From: Gluconacetobacter azotocaptans
Lineage (GTDB): Bacteria > Pseudomonadota > Alphaproteobacteria > Acetobacterales > Acetobacteraceae
Direction: 5' to 3'
Assembly: GCF_014174355.1 (NCBI RefSeq)
Contig: NZ_JABEQF010000004.1
Coordinates: 1-64,000 of the forward strand
Length of the DNA: 64,000 nucleotides
The first letter of the stretch is position 1. The number at the start of each line of letters is the position of its first letter. Positions 49,705 through 57,335 of the stretch are shown piece by piece. Position numbers and translations under genes: made by a program. The notes beneath the pieces were generated by a model. The model searched no databases. It was not told where the DNA came from and saw only the letters and a list, made by a program, of their open reading frames with translations.

Positions 49705-50982
49705 GTGTCTGACAGATTCCGGTTTGTGGTTGTCGGCGGCGGTATCGCCGGCATGGAAATGGCGACCTATCTGGGCAACACGCTTGGTCGTGCCGGCCTG
49801 GCGGACGTTACCCTGATCGACAGCAGCTTCTTTCACGTCTGGAAGCCGATGCTGCATGAGTTCGCGGCCGGAACCAGCCCGAACGATCGCAACCGGATCA
49901 GCTTCCTGGCCCAGGCCAGCCGCAAATCGTTCAAATTCTGGCCCGGCGCCCTGGCCGGCGTGGATCGCGCGGCCCGGACGGTCGCGCTGGCGCCCTTGCA
50001 GGACGCCGAAGGTGAGATCCTGCTGGAACAGCGCAATCTGCCCTATGACGCGCTGATCGTGTCGATCGGCAGCCGGGCCAATGATTTCGGCATTCCCGGC
50101 ATCGCCGAACATTGTCATTTCATCGACAACCTGACCGAGGCCGACGGCTTCAACGCCGATTTCCGGTCGCTGGTATTGCAGGCGATCGGCCAGTCCTCGT
50201 CCTTGCAGATCGCCATCGTCGGCGGCGGCGCGACCGGCGTGGAACTGGCGGCGGAATTGCATCGGGCACTGGACCTGTCAGCCAATTACGGGCTGGGCAT
50301 GGATCGGGCCGATCTGCATGTGACGCTGCTGGAGGCCGGGCCGCGCATCCTGCCGGCCTTCCCCGAAGCGGTATCGGTCGAATCGCGCCGGCAGCTGGAG
50401 GCCCTGGGCATTACCGTCCACACCAGCGCGCAGGTCACGGGCGCCGACGCCGACGGGTTCGTGCTGGGCGACGGGACCCGGATCGAGGCGAAGCTGAAGG
50501 TCTGGGCGGCCGGGGTGAAGGCGTCCACCGCCACGGCGCTGTTCACCGACCTGGAACGGTCGCGATCGGGGCAACTGAAAGTGCACCCGACCTTGCAGAC
50601 CACGCTGGACGACAGGATCTTCGCGCTGGGCGATTGTTCGTTCATCCGCGACAAGCCGGTGCCGGCGACGGCGCAGGCGGCCCGCCAACAGGCGCGGCAT
50701 CTGTCACGGCAGATGAAGGGCTGGATCGCCGGGGCCCCCCTCGCGCCGTTCCGCTATCGCGACCGGGGGGCCGTGGTTTCGCTGGGCGATTACAACGGGT
50801 GGGGGACGCTGGGGAAATACCATTTCGGCGGTGGCCCCTTGCGCGGCCTGTCGGCCCGTCTGGGTCACGATATGCTGTATCGCCAGCACCAGATGGAAAT
50901 TTACGGCCCGGTTCGGGCACTGGCGGCGTGGGGTGCCGACCAACTGGACGAATTCGTCCGGCCCACCGTGCGGCTGGACTGA
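49705..50982 (+). CDS. ndh: Type II NADH:quinone oxidoreductase
   Basis: A 425-residue non-proton-pumping NADH dehydrogenase on the inner membrane, feeding electrons from NADH to quinone. Two Rossmann motifs are present: VVVGGGIAGMEMA near the start for FAD and VGGGATGVELAAEL near residue 170 for NADH. ALGDCSFI with AQAARQQARHLSRQM is the conserved C-terminal FAD/quinone block. A C-terminal amphipathic region probably binds the membrane. GTG 49705 follows GAGGGGAG; the earlier in-frame ATG has no similarity. Repeat copy B follows directly. Confidence 0.94.
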   Translation: MSDRFRFVVVGGGIAGMEMATYLGNTLGRAGLADVTLIDSSFFHVWKPMLHEFAAGTSPNDRNRISFLAQASRKSFKFWPGALAGVDRAARTVALAPLQDAEGEILLEQRNLPYDALIVSIGSRANDFGIPGIAEHCHFIDNLTEADGFNADFRSLVLQAIGQSSSLQIAIVGGGATGVELAAELHRALDLSANYGLGMDRADLHVTLLEAGPRILPAFPEAVSVESRRQLEALGITVHTSAQVTGADADGFVLGDGTRIEAKLKVWAAGVKASTATALFTDLERSRSGQLKVHPTLQTTLDDRIFALGDCSFIRDKPVPATAQAARQQARHLSRQMKGWIAGAPLAPFRYRDRGAVVSLGDYNGWGTLGKYHFGGGPLRGLSARLGHDMLYRQHQMEIYGPVRALAAWGADQLDEFVRPTVRLD

Positions 50983-50989
50983 GTCCAAG

Positions 50990-51108
50990 AAAGATCGGGC
51001 CCTGCCCGAACCCGGCAAGGGCCTCGGCCCTTGCATCCCATTCGTTTTATGAAGTCCTTGGTTTCCAAAGGGCAACGCCCTTTGGTGGGTCAAGGGCAAC
51101 GCCCTTGC
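50990..51108 (+). repeat. Dispersed intergenic palindromic repeat, copy B
   Basis: Nearly the same as copy A over about 119 bases, including GCCCGAACCCGGCAAGGGC, TTGCATCCCATTCG, TATGAAGTCCT and TTTCCAAAGGGC. Differences are mostly compensating in stems (CAACGCCC/GGGCAACG pairs). Lies between convergent ndh and the acyltransferase gene. Confidence 0.75.
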
Positions 51109-51134
51109 CTTCGCATCCAGCCGGCGGCGCGCCA

Positions 51135-52082
51135 TCACACATCGTCCAGCACCAGATCATGCAGCATGAACCACTGCTCGATATGGCGGCGGATGATGGG
51201 GGTGATGATCGCGTCGAGGCGCGCCACGTCCTGTGCCAGTCCCGACCGGTCTTTCTCCGATCCGACCCGGACCGGCGGCAGGATATGCACGCGGAAGCGG
51301 CCATGTTCCTCGCGCAGGCAATAGGCCGGGATGATGACGGCATCGGCCATCCGGGCCAGGCGCGCGACACGGGCCAGATTGCCGTCGAGCCGTAGCGGCC
51401 GCCCGAAGAACGGGGCATGGACGCGGCGGTTCTGGAACTCGTCGACATAGAGCACCACGCTGCGCCCATCCTCGGCGAGCGCCTTGTACAGCAGGCGCGC
51501 CGTGGCCCGCCCGGGTGCCAGCAGATGGTCGGCGAAGCGTCGGCGCACATAGTTGGCGATACGCTGTTCGAAGCGGTTGCGCGGCGGCTGATAGACGTCA
51601 AAGCCGTTTTCGCCCAGCGCCAGCATGGTCGGGCCGACCATCTCCCAATTGCCCAGATGCAGGGCGGCGACGATTCGTGGCCGGCCCGTCGCCCGCGCCG
51701 CCTCCAGATTTTCCAGCCCGTCGACGGCGACGCGGTCGGAATCCCAGATGCGCGGCAAGGCGGAGAATTCGGCCATGGTGCTGCCGACATGGCCCCACAT
51801 CTGGCGGACCGTGCGATCGACCGCGGCATCGTCCAGTTCCGGCCGCAACCGCCGGACGTTGCGCAGCGCCCGCGTGTGCCACGTGGGATGCCGGGTGCCG
51901 CGCCATATGCCCAGGCGCCAGCCGATCCGCGCGCACAGCCCGACCGGCAGCGCCCTCAGTCCGTAATGGATCGCAGTGTCGGACAGGCCCGAAACGGTGT
52001 CGCGCACCCAGTACCGCCGCCAGGCCGCGCGCGCCTCCGTCCCGCTCCACAGGGCCGAGAGCGGCGGCGCCTGATCAACCAT
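51135..52082 (-). CDS. LpxL/HtrB-family lysophospholipid acyltransferase
   Basis: A 315-residue acyltransferase. The HxxxxE catalytic pair is in LHLGNWEM (HLGNWE), as in lipid A late acyltransferases, followed by PPRNRFEQRI and the VDEFQNRRVHAPFFGR segment, which replaces the more usual DQD/D-type element. Members add an acyl chain to lipid A or a related lipid at the inner membrane. ATG 52082 overlaps the P450 stop by 8 bases, so the pair is translationally coupled. It may act on a lipid modified by the P450, or just share a pathway. Confidence 0.83.
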   Translation of the reverse strand: MVDQAPPLSALWSGTEARAAWRRYWVRDTVSGLSDTAIHYGLRALPVGLCARIGWRLGIWRGTRHPTWHTRALRNVRRLRPELDDAAVDRTVRQMWGHVGSTMAEFSALPRIWDSDRVAVDGLENLEAARATGRPRIVAALHLGNWEMVGPTMLALGENGFDVYQPPRNRFEQRIANYVRRRFADHLLAPGRATARLLYKALAEDGRSVVLYVDEFQNRRVHAPFFGRPLRLDGNLARVARLARMADAVIIPAYCLREEHGRFRVHILPPVRVGSEKDRSGLAQDVARLDAIITPIIRRHIEQWFMLHDLVLDDV

Positions 52083-53484
52083 GGTGGACCGGACAGCCCT
52101 GTGCCGGTGCGGCCGGCGGGACGGCCTGCGCATCGGGGCGAGCGGTTCGCGCCGACACGGTCATCGGCAGGGTGTCGCCGGGGCGCAGGGTCAGGCGGCA
52201 CACCGGCTCGACCACCGCGCCGGGCGCGAGGCGCAGCTTTGCCGTGCGCGCCAGGGTGGCAAGGCAGATGATCGCCTCGGTCAGGCCGAAGGAAAGCCCG
52301 GCACAGATCCGCGGGCCGATGCTGAACGGCACATACGTATATTTTTCCGGCGCGTCCGGGCTTCCGGGCAGGAACCGCTCGGGCATGAAATGGTCCGGCT
52401 TGCGCCAGTAGAGACGGTGCCGATGCAGCAGCCACGGCACCACGATGACCAGGGCGCCGGCCTTCACCTGGCGGCTGCGGATGGTGTCGTCGTGGGTCGC
52501 TTCCCGCGCCAGAAGGGGGACGGGCGGGTACAGCCGCAGGGTCTCCTCGATGATGGCGCGCGTGTAGACGAGGTTCGGCACGTCGGCGAGGGTGGGCGCG
52601 CGTGCGCCGAGGACGGTATCGAGTTCCTCATGAAGGCGCGCTTCGACGTCGGGCGCCTGCGACAGCAGGTAGCAGGCCCAGGCCAGGCAGTTGGCCGTGG
52701 TTTCGTGCCCGGCCATGAAGATGACGGCCGCCTCGTTGCGCAAGGCCGTGGCGTCGAGGCTGCCGTCCTTCATCAGCATCCGGATCACCGAGCCGTCGTC
52801 CTCGGTGCGCCTGAGGTCGGCGATGATCCCATCGAGGATAGCGTGGATCCGGGCCGCCGACTGGCCGATCTTCGCGCCGTGCCGGCGCGGAATCCACGAG
52901 GGCAGGCCGAGCAGCGAGGTGAGGTCGCGCTGGTCGACATATTTCTGGTATTCGCTGAAGGCCTCGACCACCTCCTGCGTGCGGTCGGAGCCCAGTGTCT
53001 GGCCGAAGACCGTACGGCCGATGATCTCGGCCGTAAGCTGCGCCATGGCCTTCAGCACGTCGATGGCCGAACCGTCGGGAAGTGCGGCCCATCTGTCGCC
53101 GAGTTCGCTGGCCGTCTGGACCATCACGGGGGCGAACTGGCCAAGGCGGCTGGTGTGCAGCACGGGCACAACCATCTGGCGCCGCTGCTTCCAGGTCGCG
53201 CCGTCGCTGATGAACAGCCCGTCACCCAGAAGCGGCGACAGGGCGTTGCGCATCTGCGGGCTCTTGCGCTCGTAGTTCTCGGCGTGGGTGACAAAGGCGT
53301 GGCGGACCGTATCGGGACTGTTGCAGATGACGACCTGTCGGGCCAGCAGTTGCATCGACATCGTCTGGTATTCGAATGCCTTGTCTTCCCAGATACTCAG
53401 GAAGTTTTGCATGCCACGGCGCAGTAACTGGAAAACGGGCAGTGGTGTCTTCGGGCGGGAAGGAAAGGGGGGGATGAATTCCAT
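52075..53484 (-). CDS. Cytochrome P450
   Basis: A 469-residue P450 monooxygenase. The I-helix motif is AGHETT (258-263), the K-helix ExxR is in EETLR (314-317), the PERF segment is PERFLPG and the haem loop is FSIGPRICAG with the thiolate Cys394. There is no N-terminal membrane anchor, and no ferredoxin or reductase gene is adjacent. The residues after the haem loop and the EETLRLYPPVP element are like those of fatty-acid or lipid hydroxylases. ATG 53484 is preferred over a TTG at 53502. The downstream gene is a lipid acyltransferase. Confidence 0.9.
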   Translation of the reverse strand: MEFIPPFPSRPKTPLPVFQLLRRGMQNFLSIWEDKAFEYQTMSMQLLARQVVICNSPDTVRHAFVTHAENYERKSPQMRNALSPLLGDGLFISDGATWKQRRQMVVPVLHTSRLGQFAPVMVQTASELGDRWAALPDGSAIDVLKAMAQLTAEIIGRTVFGQTLGSDRTQEVVEAFSEYQKYVDQRDLTSLLGLPSWIPRRHGAKIGQSAARIHAILDGIIADLRRTEDDGSVIRMLMKDGSLDATALRNEAAVIFMAGHETTANCLAWACYLLSQAPDVEARLHEELDTVLGARAPTLADVPNLVYTRAIIEETLRLYPPVPLLAREATHDDTIRSRQVKAGALVIVVPWLLHRHRLYWRKPDHFMPERFLPGSPDAPEKYTYVPFSIGPRICAGLSFGLTEAIICLATLARTAKLRLAPGAVVEPVCRLTLRPGDTLPMTVSARTARPDAQAVPPAAPAQGCPVHHG

Positions 53485-53795
53485 CGTAGTCCCAGCTATC
53501 AAGGTGCACTCGAAAGTTCCACCGGGAAACGGTAGAAATTCTATATTGCAGTAATGCTATTGTATTCCGAGCCGTGAAGCAATTTTTCAGGGTTATGGAG
53601 AATCGGTTTGGGACAGGCGAACACGGCCGCGACGACGTTTCCTCCGGCACCGTCCAGGCCGTTTGTGTCACTAGATTGCGACCGGTGTCGAATGCGCTTG
53701 GGTTGGGCGCGGCAAGCGCCCATGTTGCGTCTGCAACCGGATGAGCCCGCCGCGACCCGTGGCAGACAAGAGGGACATTCCGGGGGAGGCGTGCA
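53485..53795. other. Divergent intergenic region upstream of the P450 gene
   Basis: About 310 bases, with a less GC-rich core (53520-53600) likely to hold the P450 promoter on the minus strand, for example TACAAT near 53562. The spacing to any -35 is poor. No gene is convincing here on either strand. Confidence 0.4.
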
Positions 53796-53990
53796 ATGTT
53801 TCATCTCAGGATGGCGGGCGCCACACGGCACCGCATTGTCGTTCCGTGGTCCGCCATGGCGTTGCGCCACGACGAGCCGGGGTGGGTCGACGCCCGTGAC
53901 CGGATCACGGTTGGTCTGATCTGCTGCGGATTGCTGTCCGCATTCCTGATCGACATGGCGATCCTGTATTTCTCGATGTTCCGGCCGTAG
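53796..53990 (+). CDS. Small single-span membrane protein of unknown function
   Basis: A 64-residue product with one hydrophobic helix near the C-terminus (about residues 38-60, ITVGLICCGLLSAFLIDMAI). A shorter form from the ATG at 53856 would be 44 residues. GGGGGAGGC lies about 9 bases before the first ATG, a strong ribosome-binding site. It precedes the ABC transporter operon by 90 bases on the same strand. I do not recognise the family, and short frames can be chance. Confidence 0.45.
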   Translation: MFHLRMAGATRHRIVVPWSAMALRHDEPGWVDARDRITVGLICCGLLSAFLIDMAILYFSMFRP

Positions 53991-54030
53991 GTCCGACCCC
54001 CTGTCTTTCCGTATCCGTTCTGGGCGCGTA

Positions 54031-54048
54031 TATATCGAGCAGGATATA
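54031..54048. promoter_or_regulatory. Inverted repeat ahead of the ABC importer operon
   Basis: TATATC-GAGCAG-GATATA, 6-base arms with a 6-base spacer, in a locally AT-rich patch 32 bases before the start codon at 54080. It may be an operator for a metal-responsive repressor or part of the promoter; it does not match a Fur box well. Confidence 0.4.
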
Positions 54049-54079
54049 GATCGTCGCGGACGGATGTGGGGAGAACGGG

Positions 54080-55111
54080 ATGAAGGCGCGGTACCGGACG
54101 CTGCTGTCGGTCTTCGTCGCGCTGGCCGGCGGCACGCCGGGCGGCGGGTACGCGCGCACGGTGGTGGACATGGCCGGCCATTCCGTATCGGTTCCGGACC
54201 GGCCGGGACGGATCGCGGATCTGTGGTTCGCCCATAATACGCTGACGATCATGCTGGGCGCGACGGACCGCATCGCGGTCACGGATAATCTGCCCTCGGC
54301 GCGGCCGTGGATGTACCGCGTGGCGCCCGCCCTGTCGCGGGCGGTGGCGGTGACCGGACCGGTGCCGAATACCGAAACCCTGCTGGGCGCGGGTGTCGAC
54401 GTGGCGTTCATCAGCGCTGGGTCGCCCGCCGAACTGCCGCTGCGGCGCAGCGGCTTTCCAGTCGTCGATGCGGGGTTCACCGATGCGCCGTCGATGATCC
54501 GGGCCCTGGACCTGACCGCCGATGTGCTGGGCGATGCCCGGGCGCACGACATGGCGCGGCAATATGAAGCCGCCCTGACGGAGACGATTCACCGGGTCCG
54601 CGCCGCGACCACCGACGTCGCAATCGCCCGGCGGCCCCGGGTGCTGCATATCAAATCGCTGGTGCCCCTGATGGTGGACGGCGCCGACACCATCATCGAC
54701 GACTGGATCACGACGGCGGGCGGGCGCAACGCGGCGGACGGGATCGTGGGTGTGATGCGCCCGGTCTCGCTGGAACAGGTCGCGGCCTGGGATCCGGATG
54801 TGCTGATCCTGGGGCCCGACTCCGGGAAATTCGACGGCGCGGCACGGGGCGGCGGGTGGTCGGCCTTGCGCGCCGTGCGTACGGGCCGGGTCTACCGCAG
54901 CCCCGCCGGCGTCTTTCCATGGGACCGCTACGGCTGCGAATTTCTGCTCCAGATCCTGTGGACAGCGCAAAGTCTCTATCCCGACCGGTTTCGGGATATC
55001 GACATGATGTCGGAAACGACCCGATTTTATCACAGGTTTTTCGGATACGACCTGACACCGGCCGAGGCCCGGCGCATCCTGGCGGCGCAGCCGCCCGAGG
55101 AAGGACGGTGA
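54080..55111 (+). CDS. Substrate-binding protein of an iron-siderophore/cobalamin-type ABC importer
   Basis: A 343-residue periplasmic binding protein of the class III (BtuF/FhuD-like) fold, with a signal peptide (about residues 1-25). The mature part opens with VVDMAGHSVSVPDRPGRI, the family's usual first strand, then GATDRIAVTD and later VDVAFISAGSP. The C-terminal lobe has DVLILGPDSG and GRVYRSPAGVFPWDR. The ligand is unknown. Its stop overlaps the permease start (GTGA), so the three genes form one operon. Confidence 0.85.
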   Translation: MKARYRTLLSVFVALAGGTPGGGYARTVVDMAGHSVSVPDRPGRIADLWFAHNTLTIMLGATDRIAVTDNLPSARPWMYRVAPALSRAVAVTGPVPNTETLLGAGVDVAFISAGSPAELPLRRSGFPVVDAGFTDAPSMIRALDLTADVLGDARAHDMARQYEAALTETIHRVRAATTDVAIARRPRVLHIKSLVPLMVDGADTIIDDWITTAGGRNAADGIVGVMRPVSLEQVAAWDPDVLILGPDSGKFDGAARGGGWSALRAVRTGRVYRSPAGVFPWDRYGCEFLLQILWTAQSLYPDRFRDIDMMSETTRFYHRFFGYDLTPAEARRILAAQPPEEGR

Positions 55112-56130
55112 GCCTTCGCAGCTGGTGCGGCCGGTTGGTCCTGGTCCTGCCGGCCGTGCTGCTGGCGGGACTGGCGATCGTGTCGTTGGGAATCGGTCGT
55201 TATCCGGTCGGCTTTGGCGATATCGCATCGGTGCTGCTGGATAACGGGGCAGGTATGACGGTCGAGCGCCGGGCGCTGCTGCATACCATTCTGTTCCAGA
55301 CGCGGCTGCCGCGCATTGCCGGCGCCATCATTGTCGGTGCGGCGCTGTCGGTATCCGGCGCCGGGTATCAGGCGGTGTTCCGCAATCCGCTGGTGTCGCC
55401 GGGGCTGCTGGGCGTGCTGGCGGGGGCCGGGTTCGGGGCGGCGCTGGGCATCGTTGGCAATGCCGGTGCGACCGCGGTGCATGTGCTGTCGTTCCTGGGG
55501 GGCGGGCTGGCGGTGGCGGTCGGCGTCGGGGTGGCGCGCCTGTTCGATTCGGCGTCGATCCTGATGCTGGTATTTGGCGGGCTGGTCAGTTCGGCCCTGT
55601 TCACCGCGCTGCTGTCGCTGCTGAAATATGTCGCCGATCCGGAACAGCAATTGCCCGACATCGTATTCTGGCTGCTGGGCAGCCTGACCCAGGTCGACAT
55701 GCCCGACCTGATGGCGATCTCGGTCCCGGTGCTGGGCGGCATCGTCCTGCTGTCGCTGTGCGGACGTATGCTCGACGCCCTGGCGATGGGCGATGACGAG
55801 GCCCGGACCATGGGCGTTCCCGTCAGTACGCTGCGTTATGGCGTCATCGTCGTGGCGACGATCCTGTCGGCGCTGACCGTGTCGGTCGCGGGCATGATCG
55901 GCTGGATCGGGCTGATGGTGCCGCATGTCGCGCGCCTGCTGGCGGGGCCGCGCAATGCCCGCGTCCTGCCGCTAAGCGCGTGTCTGGGCGGGGCGTTCCT
56001 GCTGCTGTGCGACGATCTGGCGCGCAGCGTTTCGGCCGAGGAAATCCCTGTGGGGCTGATCGCCGACGTGCTGGGGGTGGCGGTATTCGTCTCGGTCCTG
56101 CGCCTGGTGCGGCGGGGGTGGGCGGCATGA
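55108..56130 (+). CDS. FecCD-family permease of the same importer
   Basis: A 340-residue inner-membrane permease with about nine to ten helices. The family segments are RLPRIAGAIIVGAALSVSGAGYQAVFRNPLVSPGLLG, and near the C-terminus VAGMIGWIGLMVPHVARLLAG with the ATPase-contact loop, plus EEIPVGLIADVLGVAVFV. GTG 55108 is the start, sharing bases with the upstream stop; a longer frame is shadow. Confidence 0.93.
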   Translation: MSLRSWCGRLVLVLPAVLLAGLAIVSLGIGRYPVGFGDIASVLLDNGAGMTVERRALLHTILFQTRLPRIAGAIIVGAALSVSGAGYQAVFRNPLVSPGLLGVLAGAGFGAALGIVGNAGATAVHVLSFLGGGLAVAVGVGVARLFDSASILMLVFGGLVSSALFTALLSLLKYVADPEQQLPDIVFWLLGSLTQVDMPDLMAISVPVLGGIVLLSLCGRMLDALAMGDDEARTMGVPVSTLRYGVIVVATILSALTVSVAGMIGWIGLMVPHVARLLAGPRNARVLPLSACLGGAFLLLCDDLARSVSAEEIPVGLIADVLGVAVFVSVLRLVRRGWAA

Positions 56131-56849
56131 CGGTGCTGGCGATGGAGGGGGTCGGTTTTTCCCGGGACGGACGGCCGATCCTGCAGGATGCGTCCTTCGC
56201 CGTCGGGGCCGGCGAGATGGTCGCCCTGCTGGGGCCGAACGGCGCGGGCAAGACGACGGTCCTGCGGCTGCTGCTGCGCCTGCTGTATCCGGGCACGGGC
56301 AAGGTCCTGCTTGACGGCCGCTCGCTGGCCAGGATGCGGCGGCGGGAGCTGGCGTCGCGGGTCGCCTACGTCCCGCAGGGCCATGCCGTCACCTTTCCAT
56401 ACAAGGTCCGGGATGTCGTCGCGCTGGGGCGGCTGGCGGCCACGATGTTCTCGCCGGTCGTGTCGGCGGCCGATCGTGCGGCGGCCGACGCGGCAATGGG
56501 CCACCTCGCGATCGGCCATCTGGCCGAGCGGTCCTATGCGGCGTTGTCGGGGGGCGAGCGGCAAGGCGTTCTGATTGCGCGCGCCCTGGCCCAGGGCGCG
56601 CGCATCCTGGTGCTGGACGAGCCCGAGACCGGGCTGGATTACGGGCAGCAACGGCGTCTGTTCGACCTGCTGCGCCATCTGGCGGCCGAGGGATACGCCG
56701 TCATCGCCACCACCCATGACCCGTTGCGGGCGGCGCGGACATTCACACGCGCGATCCTGCTGCGGCGGGGGCGCATCATGAATGACGGCCCGGCCGGGCA
56801 GGTGCTGTCCGAACAGACGATCGAGGCTCTTTACGACGCCGGCGCCTGA
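56127..56849 (+). CDS. ATP-binding protein of the same importer
   Basis: A 240-residue ABC ATPase. Walker A is GPNGAGKTT (about 37-45), the Q-loop is in VAYVPQGHA, the signature is LSGGERQ, Walker B is ILVLDEPETGLD and the switch histidine is in ATTHDP. It starts at ATG 56127 overlapping the permease stop. With the other two genes it makes a complete FecBCD-like importer, though no TonB receptor is adjacent. Confidence 0.94.
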   Translation: MTVLAMEGVGFSRDGRPILQDASFAVGAGEMVALLGPNGAGKTTVLRLLLRLLYPGTGKVLLDGRSLARMRRRELASRVAYVPQGHAVTFPYKVRDVVALGRLAATMFSPVVSAADRAAADAAMGHLAIGHLAERSYAALSGGERQGVLIARALAQGARILVLDEPETGLDYGQQRRLFDLLRHLAAEGYAVIATTHDPLRAARTFTRAILLRRGRIMNDGPAGQVLSEQTIEALYDAGA

Positions 56850-56868
56850 TACCAATCCGGTCTGCCGG

Positions 56869-57213
56869 CTATTCGTCGGTGGGAAGGGCCAGTGGCTGCA
56901 CGCGGATGGCCTTGCCGGTACGATCGTAATAGACGATGGCGTTGCCCAGCCGTTCGGCATAGCCGTCGGGCGTGCCCTGCGGCGTCCAGAACAGCAGCCG
57001 GTTGGCGTCCGCCTGTTCGACCACCTTGTCGCCGATGGGGCGATAGCGGAACTGGCTGAAATCCTTGTGGGCGCTCGGGATGGGCGGATGGGCCGCCAAC
57101 TGATGCATCGACTGGGTCTTCGATCCCTCGTCGTCATCGTCGGCCAGCGCCGGCGTCGCCCACGCGGCCAGGCAGGCGGACAGCATCAGCCACCGGAGCA
57201 TTTTGTCCTGCAT
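56869..57213 (-). CDS. Small secreted protein of unknown family
   Basis: A 114-residue precursor with a clear signal peptide (about residues 1-24, MLRWLMLSACLAAWATPALA) and an acidic start to the mature part (DDDDEGSK). The rest is mostly soluble with WTPQGTPDGYAERLGNAIVY and a short C-terminal strand. I do not recognise the family. ATG 57213 is chosen because GGAGG lies about 10 bases upstream; the earlier ATG at 57231 would place that site inside the gene. It lies 122 bases downstream of the porin gene on the same strand. Confidence 0.7.
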   Translation of the reverse strand: MQDKMLRWLMLSACLAAWATPALADDDDEGSKTQSMHQLAAHPPIPSAHKDFSQFRYRPIGDKVVEQADANRLLFWTPQGTPDGYAERLGNAIVYYDRTGKAIRVQPLALPTDE

Positions 57214-57335
57214 GACCGTCTTTTCCTCCATGCCATGTTCCGGTCCGGGGGGAACATCCTCCGTTTTGGCGCGCGACGCAACAGAGCAGCCCTCACCGCG
57301 CGTCTGGGCAGGCATGACACGCGGGGGCGGGCGCC

